From: Oscillospiraceae bacterium
GTDB lineage: Bacteria > Bacillota > Clostridia > Oscillospirales > Oscillospiraceae
Assembly: GCA_020025305.1 (NCBI GenBank)
Contig: JAHHSG010000006.1
Coordinates: 1 to 64,000 of the forward strand
Length of the DNA: 64,000 nucleotides
Reading direction: 5' to 3'
Shown here piece after piece: positions 16,676 to 23,995 of the stretch (its first letter is position 1; each line of letters starts with the position of its first letter). The notes beneath the pieces were generated by a model. It saw nothing but the letters and a program-made list of their open reading frames with translations. It was not told where the DNA came from and made no database searches. The position numbers were made by a program, and so were the translations under genes.

Positions 16676-17455
16676 TTACTTATTCTGATAGGGCTCATGC
16701 TTGCGCTTGTCCAAGAATGCGCTCATGCCCTCTTTCTGATCGGCAGTCTCAAAGCAGCTGCCAAACAGCTTCTCCTCCACCACGATAGCCTGATCCATAT
16801 CCACCTGCAAACCGTCATTGATGGCCTTCTTGCAGGCACGAACAGCGATGGGTGCATTCTTAGCGATGGTGGCAGCCATCTTCTCCGCAGCAGCCATCAG
16901 TTCCTCCACAGGATAGATTGCGTTAACCAAGCCGATACGCAGTGCTTCGTCTGCCTTGATATTTTTAGCGGTGTAAATCATCTGCTTGGCCATACCGGGC
17001 CCTACCAGACGAGCCAGACGCTGGGTGCCCCCGAAACCGGGAGTAATCCCCAGGCCAGCCTCCGGCTGACCGAACACAGCACTATCAGCACACAGGCGGA
17101 TATCGCAGCTCATCGCCAACTCGCAGCCGCCGCCCAGCGCAAAGCCGTTCACTGCAGCAATGGTGGGAATAGGCAGCGTTTCCAACTTGCGGAACACATC
17201 GTTCCCCTTTTTGCCGAAGCTTTCGCCCTCAGCCTTGGTCAAGCTGCTCATTTCGCCGATGTCGGCGCCGGCCACGAAAGCCTTTTCCCCTGCACCGGTC
17301 AGCACCAAAGCATAAATCTCCTCGTCGGCTTTCACCTGCTCCACCATCTCATTCAGATCCTCCAGCACCTGAGAATTCAGGGCATTGAGGGCCTTGGGGC
17401 GGTTGATGGTTGCCACTGCAATGTGGCCTTTCTTTTCCAGCAAAACATTCGTCAC
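16676..17455 (-). CDS. crt: 3-hydroxybutyryl-CoA dehydratase (crotonase)
   Basis: Dehydrates 3-hydroxybutyryl-CoA to crotonyl-CoA. The 259-aa enoyl-CoA hydratase fold protein has the oxyanion-hole stretch GAGEKAFVAGADIGEM near residue 57 and the NGFALGGGCELAMSCDIR block near residue 105, with the two acidic catalytic residues of this family. I chose the GTG at 17455 because AAGGAGGA lies 8 nt before it; the open frame starting at 17476 would place the ribosome binding site inside the coding region. It is the first gene of the operon. Confidence 0.95.
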   Translation of the reverse strand: MTNVLLEKKGHIAVATINRPKALNALNSQVLEDLNEMVEQVKADEEIYALVLTGAGEKAFVAGADIGEMSSLTKAEGESFGKKGNDVFRKLETLPIPTIAAVNGFALGGGCELAMSCDIRLCADSAVFGQPEAGLGITPGFGGTQRLARLVGPGMAKQMIYTAKNIKADEALRIGLVNAIYPVEELMAAAEKMAATIAKNAPIAVRACKKAINDGLQVDMDQAIVVEEKLFGSCFETADQKEGMSAFLDKRKHEPYQNK

Positions 17456-17569
17456 GTTGGGTTTCCTCCTTCTCATTTAAGCCGTGCGTACACAGTGCAC
17501 TGTGCGCCGTGGCGCGCTTATCGGAGAGGTTGCCGGGATTCCGGCATATTCCCCCTTCATACATTAAGT

Positions 17570-17598
17570 ATTATAGTATATCGTTTAAAAATTATCAA
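17570..17598 (-). promoter_or_regulatory. Sigma-A promoter of the butyrate operon
   Basis: On the minus strand TTGATA (17593-17598), 17-bp spacer, TATAAT (17570-17575). The about 110-nt leader before crt contains GCCGG/CCGGC and GCGCCACGGCGC type stems. Confidence 0.85.
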
Positions 17599-17730
17599 GC
17601 CCCGCCACTGCTCTTTTTCCTTTTTAGCACTATGTACAAAACCATTCCTTTATCTTTAGTATTTTTAACCTCTCCCCTTTTCGTTTTCCTCCTCCTTTTT
17701 TACAGTAAGTCCCTATTTGGGGAAAAAATA

Positions 17731-17760
17731 TTTACATGCCCCTATATTTTGTGGTATAAA
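17731..17760 (+). promoter_or_regulatory. Promoter of trmB
   Basis: TTTACA (17731-17736), 18-bp spacer, TATAAA (17755-17760), 50 bp before the trmB start. The rest of 17600-17730 is T-rich and shows no gene. Confidence 0.6.
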
Positions 17761-17809
17761 AGAACATAAGACTTTACAGCCTCGGGCTGTTTCAGGAGGA
17801 TGTTCCACC

Positions 17810-18481
17810 ATGCGTATGAGAAAGAAAAAGAACCTGCAGCCAAGAATGGAGGCCTGTCGTGCCCTATGGATCACTGACCCTTTTGAGCACAAGGGGCGCT
17901 GGCGTGAACTGTTTCCTCAAGCCCGGGAACTCCGGGTGGAAATAGGCTGTGGCAAGGGCCGCTTTACCGCGGAGACTGCCGCCGCAGAGCCGGATGTGCT
18001 GCTGATTGCTGTGGAGAGGGTACCGGATGCTATGGTGGTGGCCATGGAGCGCTGCCGCGACGCAGGACTCCAGAATGTCTTTTTCGTCGATGGTGATGCC
18101 GCCACACTGCCGGATATGTTTGATAGCGGTGAGATGGATCGCATCTATATCAACTTTTGTGATCCATGGCCCAAGAGCAATCAAGCCAAGCGCCGTCTGA
18201 CCCACGGCAATTTTTTAAAGATTTACCGTCAGGTATTGAAAATGGGCGGACAAATCCACTTCAAGAGTGACAACGACAAGCTGTTCGCTTTCTCCGTGGA
18301 AGAGATCCCCCAGTTTGGTTTCAAACTTTCGGAGGTAACTACGGATCTCCACGCCAACGGCCCGGTAGGCGTAATGACCGACTATGAGGCAAAGTTCTAT
18401 GCCGAGGGCAAGAACATTAACCGCTGCGTTGCCACGATGGTTCCATGGGAGGCTCCTGCAGCAGCGCACGAAGAGGATTGA
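17810..18481 (+). CDS. trmB: tRNA (guanine-N7-)-methyltransferase
   Basis: Methylates G46 of the tRNA variable loop with S-adenosylmethionine. The 223-aa protein has the SAM motif VEIGCGKGRFT near residue 42, an acidic SAM-ribose residue in VERVPDA near residue 68 and the family hallmark FCDPWPKSNQAKRRL near residue 122. The ATG at 17810 follows AGGAGGA; the upstream in-frame extension is ignored because it crosses the promoter. It is a monocistronic unit with its own terminator. Confidence 0.96.
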   Translation: MRMRKKKNLQPRMEACRALWITDPFEHKGRWRELFPQARELRVEIGCGKGRFTAETAAAEPDVLLIAVERVPDAMVVAMERCRDAGLQNVFFVDGDAATLPDMFDSGEMDRIYINFCDPWPKSNQAKRRLTHGNFLKIYRQVLKMGGQIHFKSDNDKLFAFSVEEIPQFGFKLSEVTTDLHANGPVGVMTDYEAKFYAEGKNINRCVATMVPWEAPAAAHEED

Positions 18482-18535
18482 GAAAGCAGGAAATCCCTTT
18501 GACACCTTTCCGCCGCCGCAAAGCCATCATGCAGT

Positions 18536-18573
18536 CAAAAAGCAGGTGTAACCAAAGGTTACACCTGCTTTTA
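18536..18573. terminator. Bidirectional terminator between trmB and the flavo-diiron gene
   Basis: AAAAGCAGGTGTAACC and GGTTACACCTGCTTTT pair around AAA, with A-run and T-run on the two sides, between converging genes. Confidence 0.92.
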
Positions 18574-20040
18574 TCAGTCTTTCTTTTCCACAAACTTGTC
18601 TGCCGGGGCATTACACAGCGGACAATGGAAGTCTGCGGGAACAGACTCCCCCTCATAAATAAAACCGCACAGGGAGCAGACAAACTTCTTGGACTCTGTT
18701 TTTTCATCAAAGTAGCTGGCAGCTGCACCGCACAAAGGGCACTTATAGTCCTCAGGCAGCGCATCTCCCTCGTACACATAACCGCAAATCCGACACACGT
18801 ACTGCTTTTGGGGCTTGTGAGAATCTGTCTGCGCAGGACGCTCTTTCTTCATGTCTTCTGCGATCAGACTTGCCATTCTTTCCAACATCGGCTCCTGATG
18901 GGGCTTGAGCCCGGAGCGGATAGAGAGGGGATCTGCCAACTCATTCCAACCCAGCGGCTCCAGAATTTTCTTCATGCCGCGGCCGGAAGTAGGTGCCCAA
19001 GAGCCATTTTCCAGCAACAGATAGCTGCGATTGCGCAGCCCATGGGCCACCAGATCATGAAGCAGCTGCTCCATGGTCACGAACACGCCGGAGTTATATG
19101 TAGTGGCTGCAAAAACAAGGTGGCTTGCCTTGAAAGCTGCGGACACGATATAAGAAGCAGGTGTCACAGAAGTATCGAACATCTGCACCCGAATCCCCTG
19201 CTCCGCCAAACGGCAGGCCAAAATATTGGCAGCGTTCTCCGTGTGACCATAAACGGAGGCGTAAGCGATCACTACGCTCTTCTCCTCCGGCTCCCAGCGG
19301 CTCCACAGGTCGTACTTCTCAATGATCCAGCCCAGATCCTTACGCCAGACAAAGCCATGGAGGGGCAGCAGCATCTCGATGTGCAGCTTGGAAGCCTTCT
19401 CCAGCACCGCCTGCACCTGCTTGCCATACTTACCGACAATATTGCTGTAGTAGCGGCGTGCCTCGTCCAGATAATCCCGTTCGAAATTCACCTCATCGGC
19501 AAAGAGCTGACCGTTGATTGCACCAAAGCAGCCAAAGGCATCCGCTGTCAGCAGCAGTCGATCCGTCCGATCATAGGTCATCATGACCTCCGGCCAGTGA
19601 ACCATGGGTGCCTCAATAAACTCCAGCGTATGCCGTCCGGTGCAAAGGGTATCCCCCTCCTTCACGGTGAGGATATTCTTCCCGGCAGCACTGTCAAAAA
19701 ACTGACCCAACATGGTGGCAGCCTTGGCGGTGCACAGTATCTGCAGCCGCGGGAAGCGCAGCAGCAGTTCCTCCACCAGCGCCGTATGGTCCGGTTCCAA
19801 GTGGTGAATGATCAAATAGTCCAGCTCCCGGCCATCCAGTTCGTGAAGCAGATTCTCCCTGAAAGTCTGTACTACGGCACTGTCTGCAGTATCAAAGAGC
19901 ACCGTCTTGTCGTCCTTTAAGAGATAGCTATTGAAGGAGATGCCGTCCGGCACGCCAAATACGCCCTCAAACATGGCAAGACGTCGTGCGTCAGCTCCCA
20001 CCCATGTATAATCGTCATTGATCTTTCTCGTACAATACAT
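18574..20040 (-). CDS. Flavo-diiron protein with two C-terminal rubredoxin domains
   Basis: Reduces O2 to water and/or NO to N2O, protecting the anaerobe. The 488-aa protein has a metallo-beta-lactamase-like diiron domain (1-250) with all ligands H80, E82, D84, H148, D167 and H228, a flavodoxin domain (about 254-395, FMN loop SVYGHTEN near 262) and two consecutive rubredoxin modules. The first holds C416/C419 with C434/C437, the second C455/C458 with C473/C476. Most relatives carry no or one rubredoxin, so the duplication is unusual. The ATG at 20040 follows GGAGGG; the longer open frame upstream lacks the family N terminus. Confidence 0.95.
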   Translation of the reverse strand: MYCTRKINDDYTWVGADARRLAMFEGVFGVPDGISFNSYLLKDDKTVLFDTADSAVVQTFRENLLHELDGRELDYLIIHHLEPDHTALVEELLLRFPRLQILCTAKAATMLGQFFDSAAGKNILTVKEGDTLCTGRHTLEFIEAPMVHWPEVMMTYDRTDRLLLTADAFGCFGAINGQLFADEVNFERDYLDEARRYYSNIVGKYGKQVQAVLEKASKLHIEMLLPLHGFVWRKDLGWIIEKYDLWSRWEPEEKSVVIAYASVYGHTENAANILACRLAEQGIRVQMFDTSVTPASYIVSAAFKASHLVFAATTYNSGVFVTMEQLLHDLVAHGLRNRSYLLLENGSWAPTSGRGMKKILEPLGWNELADPLSIRSGLKPHQEPMLERMASLIAEDMKKERPAQTDSHKPQKQYVCRICGYVYEGDALPEDYKCPLCGAAASYFDEKTESKKFVCSLCGFIYEGESVPADFHCPLCNAPADKFVEKKD

Positions 20041-20163
20041 CGCATTCCCTCCAAATTCCTTTACTATTTTTAATGTCAGATTATTTAGTTTATTCTTTAA
20101 CATTTTTATTTTAGCATAAGTGAAACAAAAAAGCACCTGGTAAATGCAACATTTATAAAGTTT

Positions 20164-20201
20164 TAATAAAAATACGCCTTGAAGCAGTGCTTCAAGGCGT
20201 A
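20164..20201 (-). terminator. Terminator of the infC-rpmI-rplT operon
   Basis: On the minus strand TACGCCTTGAAGCA and GCTTCAAGGCGTA pair with a 2-nt loop and are followed by TTTTTATT, just after rplT and before the flavo-diiron gene. Confidence 0.9.
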
Positions 20202-20223
20202 CATCATTTTCCATTGACGAAAC

Positions 20224-20574
20224 TCAGGCCTTCTTAGCAATCTCACACAGAGCAGTGAAAGCCACAGCATCATTAATTGCCATCTCAGAGAGCATCTTGC
20301 GGTTGATCTGAATACCGGCCACCTTCAATCCATGCATAAAGCTGGAGTAGTTCATACCGTTCAGCTTGCAGGCAGCGCTGATACGGGTGATCCACAGCTG
20401 GCGGAAGTCTCTCTTCTTCAGGCGACGGCTTACATAGGCATAGGTCAGGGACTTCATGACCTGCTCATTTGCCATCTTAAAGTGCTTGGACTTAGCACCC
20501 CAATAGCCCTTGGCCAGCTTCAGCGTCTTATTTCTTCTTTTACGCGCCATCATAGCGCCTTTAACTCTTGCCAT
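20224..20574 (-). CDS. rplT: 50S ribosomal protein L20
   Basis: Assembles early onto 23S rRNA and, in Firmicutes, represses its own operon by binding the infC leader. The 116-aa protein has the typical basic start MARVKGAMMARKRRNKTLK and the YAYVSRRLKKRDFRQLWITR core (residues 48-67). It is the last gene of infC-rpmI-rplT. Confidence 0.98.
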   Translation of the reverse strand: MARVKGAMMARKRRNKTLKLAKGYWGAKSKHFKMANEQVMKSLTYAYVSRRLKKRDFRQLWITRISAACKLNGMNYSSFMHGLKVAGIQINRKMLSEMAINDAVAFTALCEIAKKA

Positions 20575-20608
20575 TTCTTATTGCCTCCTATTCTAACGAA
20601 TCCTTATC

Positions 20609-20806
20609 TTATTTGTAGGGGATCATCTTGCGAATGGTCGCCTCGTTGGTGCAGTCGGCATAAGCACCGGTGCGCAGACGACGGGTACGCTTGGTATCCT
20701 TCTTGGTCAGGATGTGGCTCTTGTAAGCGTGGGCTCTCTTGACTTTGCCGGATTTGGTCAGATTGAAGCGCTTCTTGGCTCCGCTATGAGTCTTCAGTTT
20801 AGGCAT
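20609..20806 (-). CDS. rpmI: 50S ribosomal protein L35
   Basis: A 65-aa basic ribosomal protein with the family pattern MPKLKTHSGAKKRF at the N terminus and KTKRTRRLR-like stretch near residue 40. It sits between infC and rplT with short spacers, the standard order. Confidence 0.98.
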   Translation of the reverse strand: MPKLKTHSGAKKRFNLTKSGKVKRAHAYKSHILTKKDTKRTRRLRTGAYADCTNEATIRKMIPYK

Positions 20807-20858
20807 AATAATTTACTCCTTCCAATGTTTTCTTCTGCATATTGCGTGAAGAACGCTT

Positions 20859-21377
20859 TTATTTACCGGTTTTTGGGGACAGGAACATGGACATATTCCG
20901 GCCCTCCATCTTGGCGGCCTTGTCCATGGTTGCTACTTCGGCACACATTTCTGCAAACTTTTTCAGCAGTTCCCGGCCAATATCCGTGTGCGCCATCTCC
21001 CTGCCACGGAAACGGACGGAGACTTTCACACGGTTCCCATCTGTCAGAAACTTCTGTGCATTCTTCAGTTTGGTGTTGAAATCACCCACGTCAATGCCCG
21101 GAGACATGCGAATTTCTTTGATCTCCACCACATGCTGGTTCTTCTTCGCTTCCTTCTCCCGCTTGCTTTGCTCAAACTTGAACTTACCGTAGTTCATAAG
21201 CTTACATACAGGCGGCTGTGCCTGCGGAGAAATTTTCACCAGATCCAAACCCTGCTCCTCTGCAATGTTCAGAGCCTCTGTCGAGGTCATGATGCCCAGC
21301 TGTTCACCGGTGGCGCCGATGAGGCGGATCTCCTTGTCGCGGATCTCTTCGTTCAGTTGATGCACTACCTTGCTAAT
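20859..21377 (-). CDS. infC: Translation initiation factor IF-3 with AUU start
   Basis: Keeps ribosomal subunits apart and checks start-codon pairing. The 172-aa protein has the IF3 N domain (QLNEEIRDKEIRLI near residue 8), a basic linker (FEQSKREKEAKKNQ about 71-84) and the C domain with KEIRMSPGID near residue 90. No ATG, GTG or TTG lies at proper distance from the strong SD GGAGGTG; an ATT at 21377 does, 8-9 nt downstream, and gives the expected N terminus. AUU initiation is the well-known autoregulatory feature of infC. The longer open frame beginning at 21398 would start upstream of the SD. Confidence 0.9.
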   Translation of the reverse strand: MSKVVHQLNEEIRDKEIRLIGATGEQLGIMTSTEALNIAEEQGLDLVKISPQAQPPVCKLMNYGKFKFEQSKREKEAKKNQHVVEIKEIRMSPGIDVGDFNTKLKNAQKFLTDGNRVKVSVRFRGREMAHTDIGRELLKKFAEMCAEVATMDKAAKMEGRNMSMFLSPKTGK

Positions 21378-21403
21378 ACCGAAGCACCTCCAATCCAAAA
21401 ATT

Positions 21404-21536
21404 AAAAAAACGCGAATGCACATAGCATCCGCGCAGCAAACAAAACCCATTGCGAGTTTCTTTTCTACAAGCTGTTAACCTTTTCGCCACTGCTTAAGGT
21501 GAGGCGGATGCACCGACCTTCTTTGTTTTCCAAAGT
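21404..21536 (-). promoter_or_regulatory. L20-type leader with terminator/antiterminator before infC
   Basis: On the minus strand CGCGGATGC, loop, GCATTCGCG and a T-run (21404-21433) form a terminator directly before the infC ribosome binding site. GCATCCGC at 21504-21511 is exactly complementary to the terminator's 5' arm GCGGATGC (21425-21432), so the leader can switch between an antiterminator and a terminator. The layout matches the Firmicutes L20 leader, where L20 protein promotes termination. Confidence 0.88.
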
Positions 21537-21565
21537 ATATTACCATGCTTTTCTCATTTTGTCAA
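21537..21565 (-). promoter_or_regulatory. Sigma-A promoter of infC-rpmI-rplT
   Basis: On the minus strand TTGACA (21560-21565), 17-bp spacer, TAATAT (21537-21542). Confidence 0.87.
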
Positions 21566-21593
21566 CCTTAGTTTTCATATTTTTTTACATGCC

Positions 21594-21623
21594 TGCATAA
21601 CTGCCGGATTTGGGGCAACACTA
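21594..21623 (+). promoter_or_regulatory. Possible sigma-G-like forespore promoter
   Basis: TGCATA (21594-21599), 17-bp spacer and AACACTA (21617-21623) resemble the sigma-G pattern (GCATA with CATnnTA at -10), 35 bp before the Asn-rich gene. The -10 has mismatches, so this is only a suggestion. Confidence 0.3.
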
Positions 21624-21657
21624 GCACTGTACGCAACGTACAGAAGGAGGTGTCCTC

Positions 21658-21837
21658 ATGGACAATTACAAGAACGCCAAGGATAACACCAAGAACAGCA
21701 AGAGCAGCCAGACCCGCAACGCCAGCAACGCCAACAACACCAACAACGCCAACAACACCAAGAACTCCAACAGCAAAAATACCAACACCAAGAATACCAA
21801 GAACGAAAATACCCGTAACGAGAGCAATGCCCGCTGA
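21658..21837 (+). CDS. 59-aa asparagine-rich low-complexity protein
   Basis: A small gene with an excellent SD (AGAAGGAGGTG) 6-7 nt before ATG at 21658 and TGA at 21835-21837. The peptide consists mainly of Asn (21 of 59), Lys, Thr, Ser and Ala in short NxK/NNT/NAN repeats, with no hydrophobic segment and no Cys. It is hydrophilic and basic, in the style of small spore or stress proteins. I cannot assign a family. It has its own strong terminator and possibly a sigma-G-like promoter, which favours a sporulation role (inference). Longer overlapping frames on both strands are by-products of its repetitive codons. Confidence 0.75.
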   Translation: MDNYKNAKDNTKNSKSSQTRNASNANNTNNANNTKNSNSKNTNTKNTKNENTRNESNAR

Positions 21838-21859
21838 CACTTTTCGCCAAAAGGTACAA

Positions 21860-21905
21860 CCGTACAGAGCCGCAGGGAATCCCCGCGGCTCTGTACGGTA
21901 TTTTT
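21860..21905. terminator. Bidirectional terminator
   Basis: CCGTACAGAGCCGC (21860-21873) and GCGGCTCTGTACGG (21885-21898) form a 14-bp stem followed by TATTTTT. It separates the Asn-rich gene from the converging carboxypeptidase gene. Confidence 0.92.
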
Positions 21906-21914
21906 CATGCAGAG

Positions 21915-22715
21915 TTACTTCCCCTGCAGATATTCCTCCAAGCAGAGATTGGAATGATAGATTTCCTCCGCCGCTTCCCGTCCTACATAGCGATAGTGCC
22001 ACGGCTCATAGATGATGCCGGTCGTGGCCTGCTTCTCTTTGGGAAAGCGCAGAATGAACCCATAGCGCCAGCTGTTTTCCATCAGCCACTTCTGGACCGG
22101 CGTGTCTGCCTGGGTGTCATCCAGCAGCTGATAGTCCAAGTCCACAATGTCCATGGCCAACCCCAGCTGATGCTCACTGGTGCCCGGAACAGCCACCTCC
22201 TTGGCGGCCTCCTCTCTGGCCTGCACTTCCGTCAGCCCTTGATCCATATACTCCTGTACCAGATCTTCAAACAATTCCTCCTGCAAGGATCGCGGGCGAT
22301 ACGCTGAACACACCAGTGCCTCATGACCTGCCGCCCCACAGTCGTCCAGCATCGCCCTCAGATCATCGTAGCACCGCGCGTCCACCTCCCAGCCGCTGGG
22401 AAGTGCCTGCATCACAGGCGGCTCCCATGTTTCCGGCAGCGGATTCCATGGATTCACCAGCACCAAGCGCCAGTCTGTGGACGCTGGCTGCGGTTTTGGC
22501 TGTGGCTTGCGGGGTACCTCCACTGTGGCGGGCTTGTCCGGCGGCTCCTTCTCTGAACCCCATTTGACCAGCCAAAGCGTCAGCAATCCTGCCATCAGCA
22601 GGAGAAAAATTGTCAGCAATACTCTTCGCCGCCTCCTGCGGCGATGCAGTTTCTCCCGCCGGCGCCGACGCTCCCGCATTCTTTTTTCGTAATCATCATA
22701 GGGAATATGAGCCAT
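21915..22715 (-). CDS. VanY-type D-alanyl-D-alanine carboxypeptidase (M15B)
   Basis: Trims the terminal D-Ala from peptidoglycan stem peptides outside the membrane. The 266-aa protein has an Arg-rich cytoplasmic head (11-31), one membrane anchor (about 32-50), a Pro-rich linker (57-78) and the M15 domain with CSAYRPRS near residue 136, SEHQLGLAMD (H182, D189) and EPWHYRYVG (E237, H240), which supply the zinc ligands and catalytic Glu. It follows the nucleotidyltransferase gene after 27 bp, likely in one transcript. Confidence 0.93.
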   Translation of the reverse strand: MAHIPYDDYEKRMRERRRRREKLHRRRRRRRVLLTIFLLLMAGLLTLWLVKWGSEKEPPDKPATVEVPRKPQPKPQPASTDWRLVLVNPWNPLPETWEPPVMQALPSGWEVDARCYDDLRAMLDDCGAAGHEALVCSAYRPRSLQEELFEDLVQEYMDQGLTEVQAREEAAKEVAVPGTSEHQLGLAMDIVDLDYQLLDDTQADTPVQKWLMENSWRYGFILRFPKEKQATTGIIYEPWHYRYVGREAAEEIYHSNLCLEEYLQGK

Positions 22716-22742
22716 AGTTTTCTTTCACCCAAAAGGTTGATA

Positions 22743-23666
22743 TTAGAGTTGCAGTGTAGGAGGATAGATCCCCCGTTGGTGGTATTTTCCCAGTTCCTTC
22801 GATACCTCACGGCGATCCTCTTGATAGGTCATGCCGAACCACCGTGCCGCAGCGGGCAGGATCTGCACCCGCAGCGCTCCCCGGTTCACCAAATCACCTA
22901 CCATCACCGGCAGCAGACACTCCGCCTTGCATTCCCCGGGCCCAAGACTGCGGAGAAATTGATGAAAATACTGTTCCATCACCGGGAAGATCGAGGGCTG
23001 AAATCCCCAAAAATTCATAGAAACCAACGTCTCCGGGTTCAATGGTACTGCCACATCGCCGGAGGTATCAGCAATTGTGCCGTCTTCCAGCACTTGAATT
23101 CCTGTTGTCTCCCGGATCTCCCGCAGCACACCCTTTTCCTCATCGCAGATGCCGCGGGTCACAGCCCCGTTTTCACTGACCGTGTTCTTCAAAAGATAGC
23201 CCGCCATGGCGGCCTGTCCCTGCTTCCCCATGGTCAGCAGCGTCTCATACATGGTGCGATAGATCTCCACACCATAGTAGTCATCGGCATTAATCACACA
23301 AAAAGGTTCCTGTACACAGTCCTTTGCACAAAGTACGGCGTGTACCGTGCCAAAGGGTTTGGTCCTCTGGGGCGGGATGGCATAAAAATCAGGAATGCTG
23401 TCATACTCCTGAAAAACATAGACCACCTCCACAGGCTCGCCCTCCCGTGTCTTTGCTGCCTTTAGCCATGTTCCGCACAGACGGTCTACCAACTCTACAA
23501 TTTCCGGCTTGACGATTAAAACGATTTTAGTGAAGCCTGCACGAATCGCATCGTAGATAGCGTATTCCATCAAGGCTTCCCCGCCGGGTCCCACACCGTC
23601 CACCTGTTTATTGCCGCCGTATCGGGAACCCAGCCCCGCAGCCATGATCACAAGCGCTGCTTTCAT
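22743..23666 (-). CDS. Sugar-phosphate nucleotidyltransferase family protein
   Basis: A 307-aa GT-A fold nucleotidyltransferase. The nucleotide-binding start ALVIMAAGLGSRYGGNKQ (residues 3-20) and the metal-site segment FCVINADDYYG near residue 122 are clear. Such enzymes activate sugar phosphates with UTP, dTTP or CTP; the exact sugar cannot be told. I chose ATG 23666 after GGAGGGTGAAG rather than the GTG seven codons earlier. No left-handed beta-helix acyltransferase domain is present. Position next to a wall carboxypeptidase hints at envelope polymer synthesis. Confidence 0.85.
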   Translation of the reverse strand: MKAALVIMAAGLGSRYGGNKQVDGVGPGGEALMEYAIYDAIRAGFTKIVLIVKPEIVELVDRLCGTWLKAAKTREGEPVEVVYVFQEYDSIPDFYAIPPQRTKPFGTVHAVLCAKDCVQEPFCVINADDYYGVEIYRTMYETLLTMGKQGQAAMAGYLLKNTVSENGAVTRGICDEEKGVLREIRETTGIQVLEDGTIADTSGDVAVPLNPETLVSMNFWGFQPSIFPVMEQYFHQFLRSLGPGECKAECLLPVMVGDLVNRGALRVQILPAAARWFGMTYQEDRREVSKELGKYHQRGIYPPTLQL

Positions 23667-23766
23667 AAGCTTCACCCTCCTGTCCACGCCGCACGTATCA
23701 TGTATATTGACATGAGTACGGCAGAATCTCTTTGGGGTTTATATAAAACCGCATATAGATATTTGT

Positions 23767-23795
23767 ATTATATCACGGTTTTCCTGCGGCTTCAA
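23767..23795 (-). promoter_or_regulatory. Promoter of the nucleotidyltransferase-vanY unit
   Basis: On the minus strand TTGAAG (23790-23795), 17-bp spacer, TATAAT (23767-23772). A TATAAT on the plus strand at 23927-23932 is the likely -10 of the divergent LCP gene, with a weak -35. The remaining 23667-23995 holds no gene. Confidence 0.7.
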
Positions 23796-23995
23796 TGCCG
23801 TTTTTCTCCGCTTTAGCTGCGCATGCTCCATTGGTTCGTGCAGCATTTCATAGTTTTGCCGCTCTTTTCAGAAAATCGCCCTCACATTTGTTGTAATTTG
23901 CCGTAGAAATAAAGGAAAAACTGTACTATAATAAAAACCACGTATTTATTTTCCGATCAAATCGGTACATACTATTCCAAATAAGGAGATTTTCT

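Noticed and set aside
21690..21790. Short AAC/ACC repeats as a possible CRISPR or tandem repeat array
   Set aside because: No constant repeat with unique spacers; the periodicity is codon-level and fits a coding sequence.
21568..22015. Val/Gly/Leu-rich minus-strand frame and Thr/Pro/Arg-rich plus-strand frame
   Set aside because: Both are other-frame readings of the repetitive codons of the 59-aa Asn-rich gene, which has the ribosome binding site.
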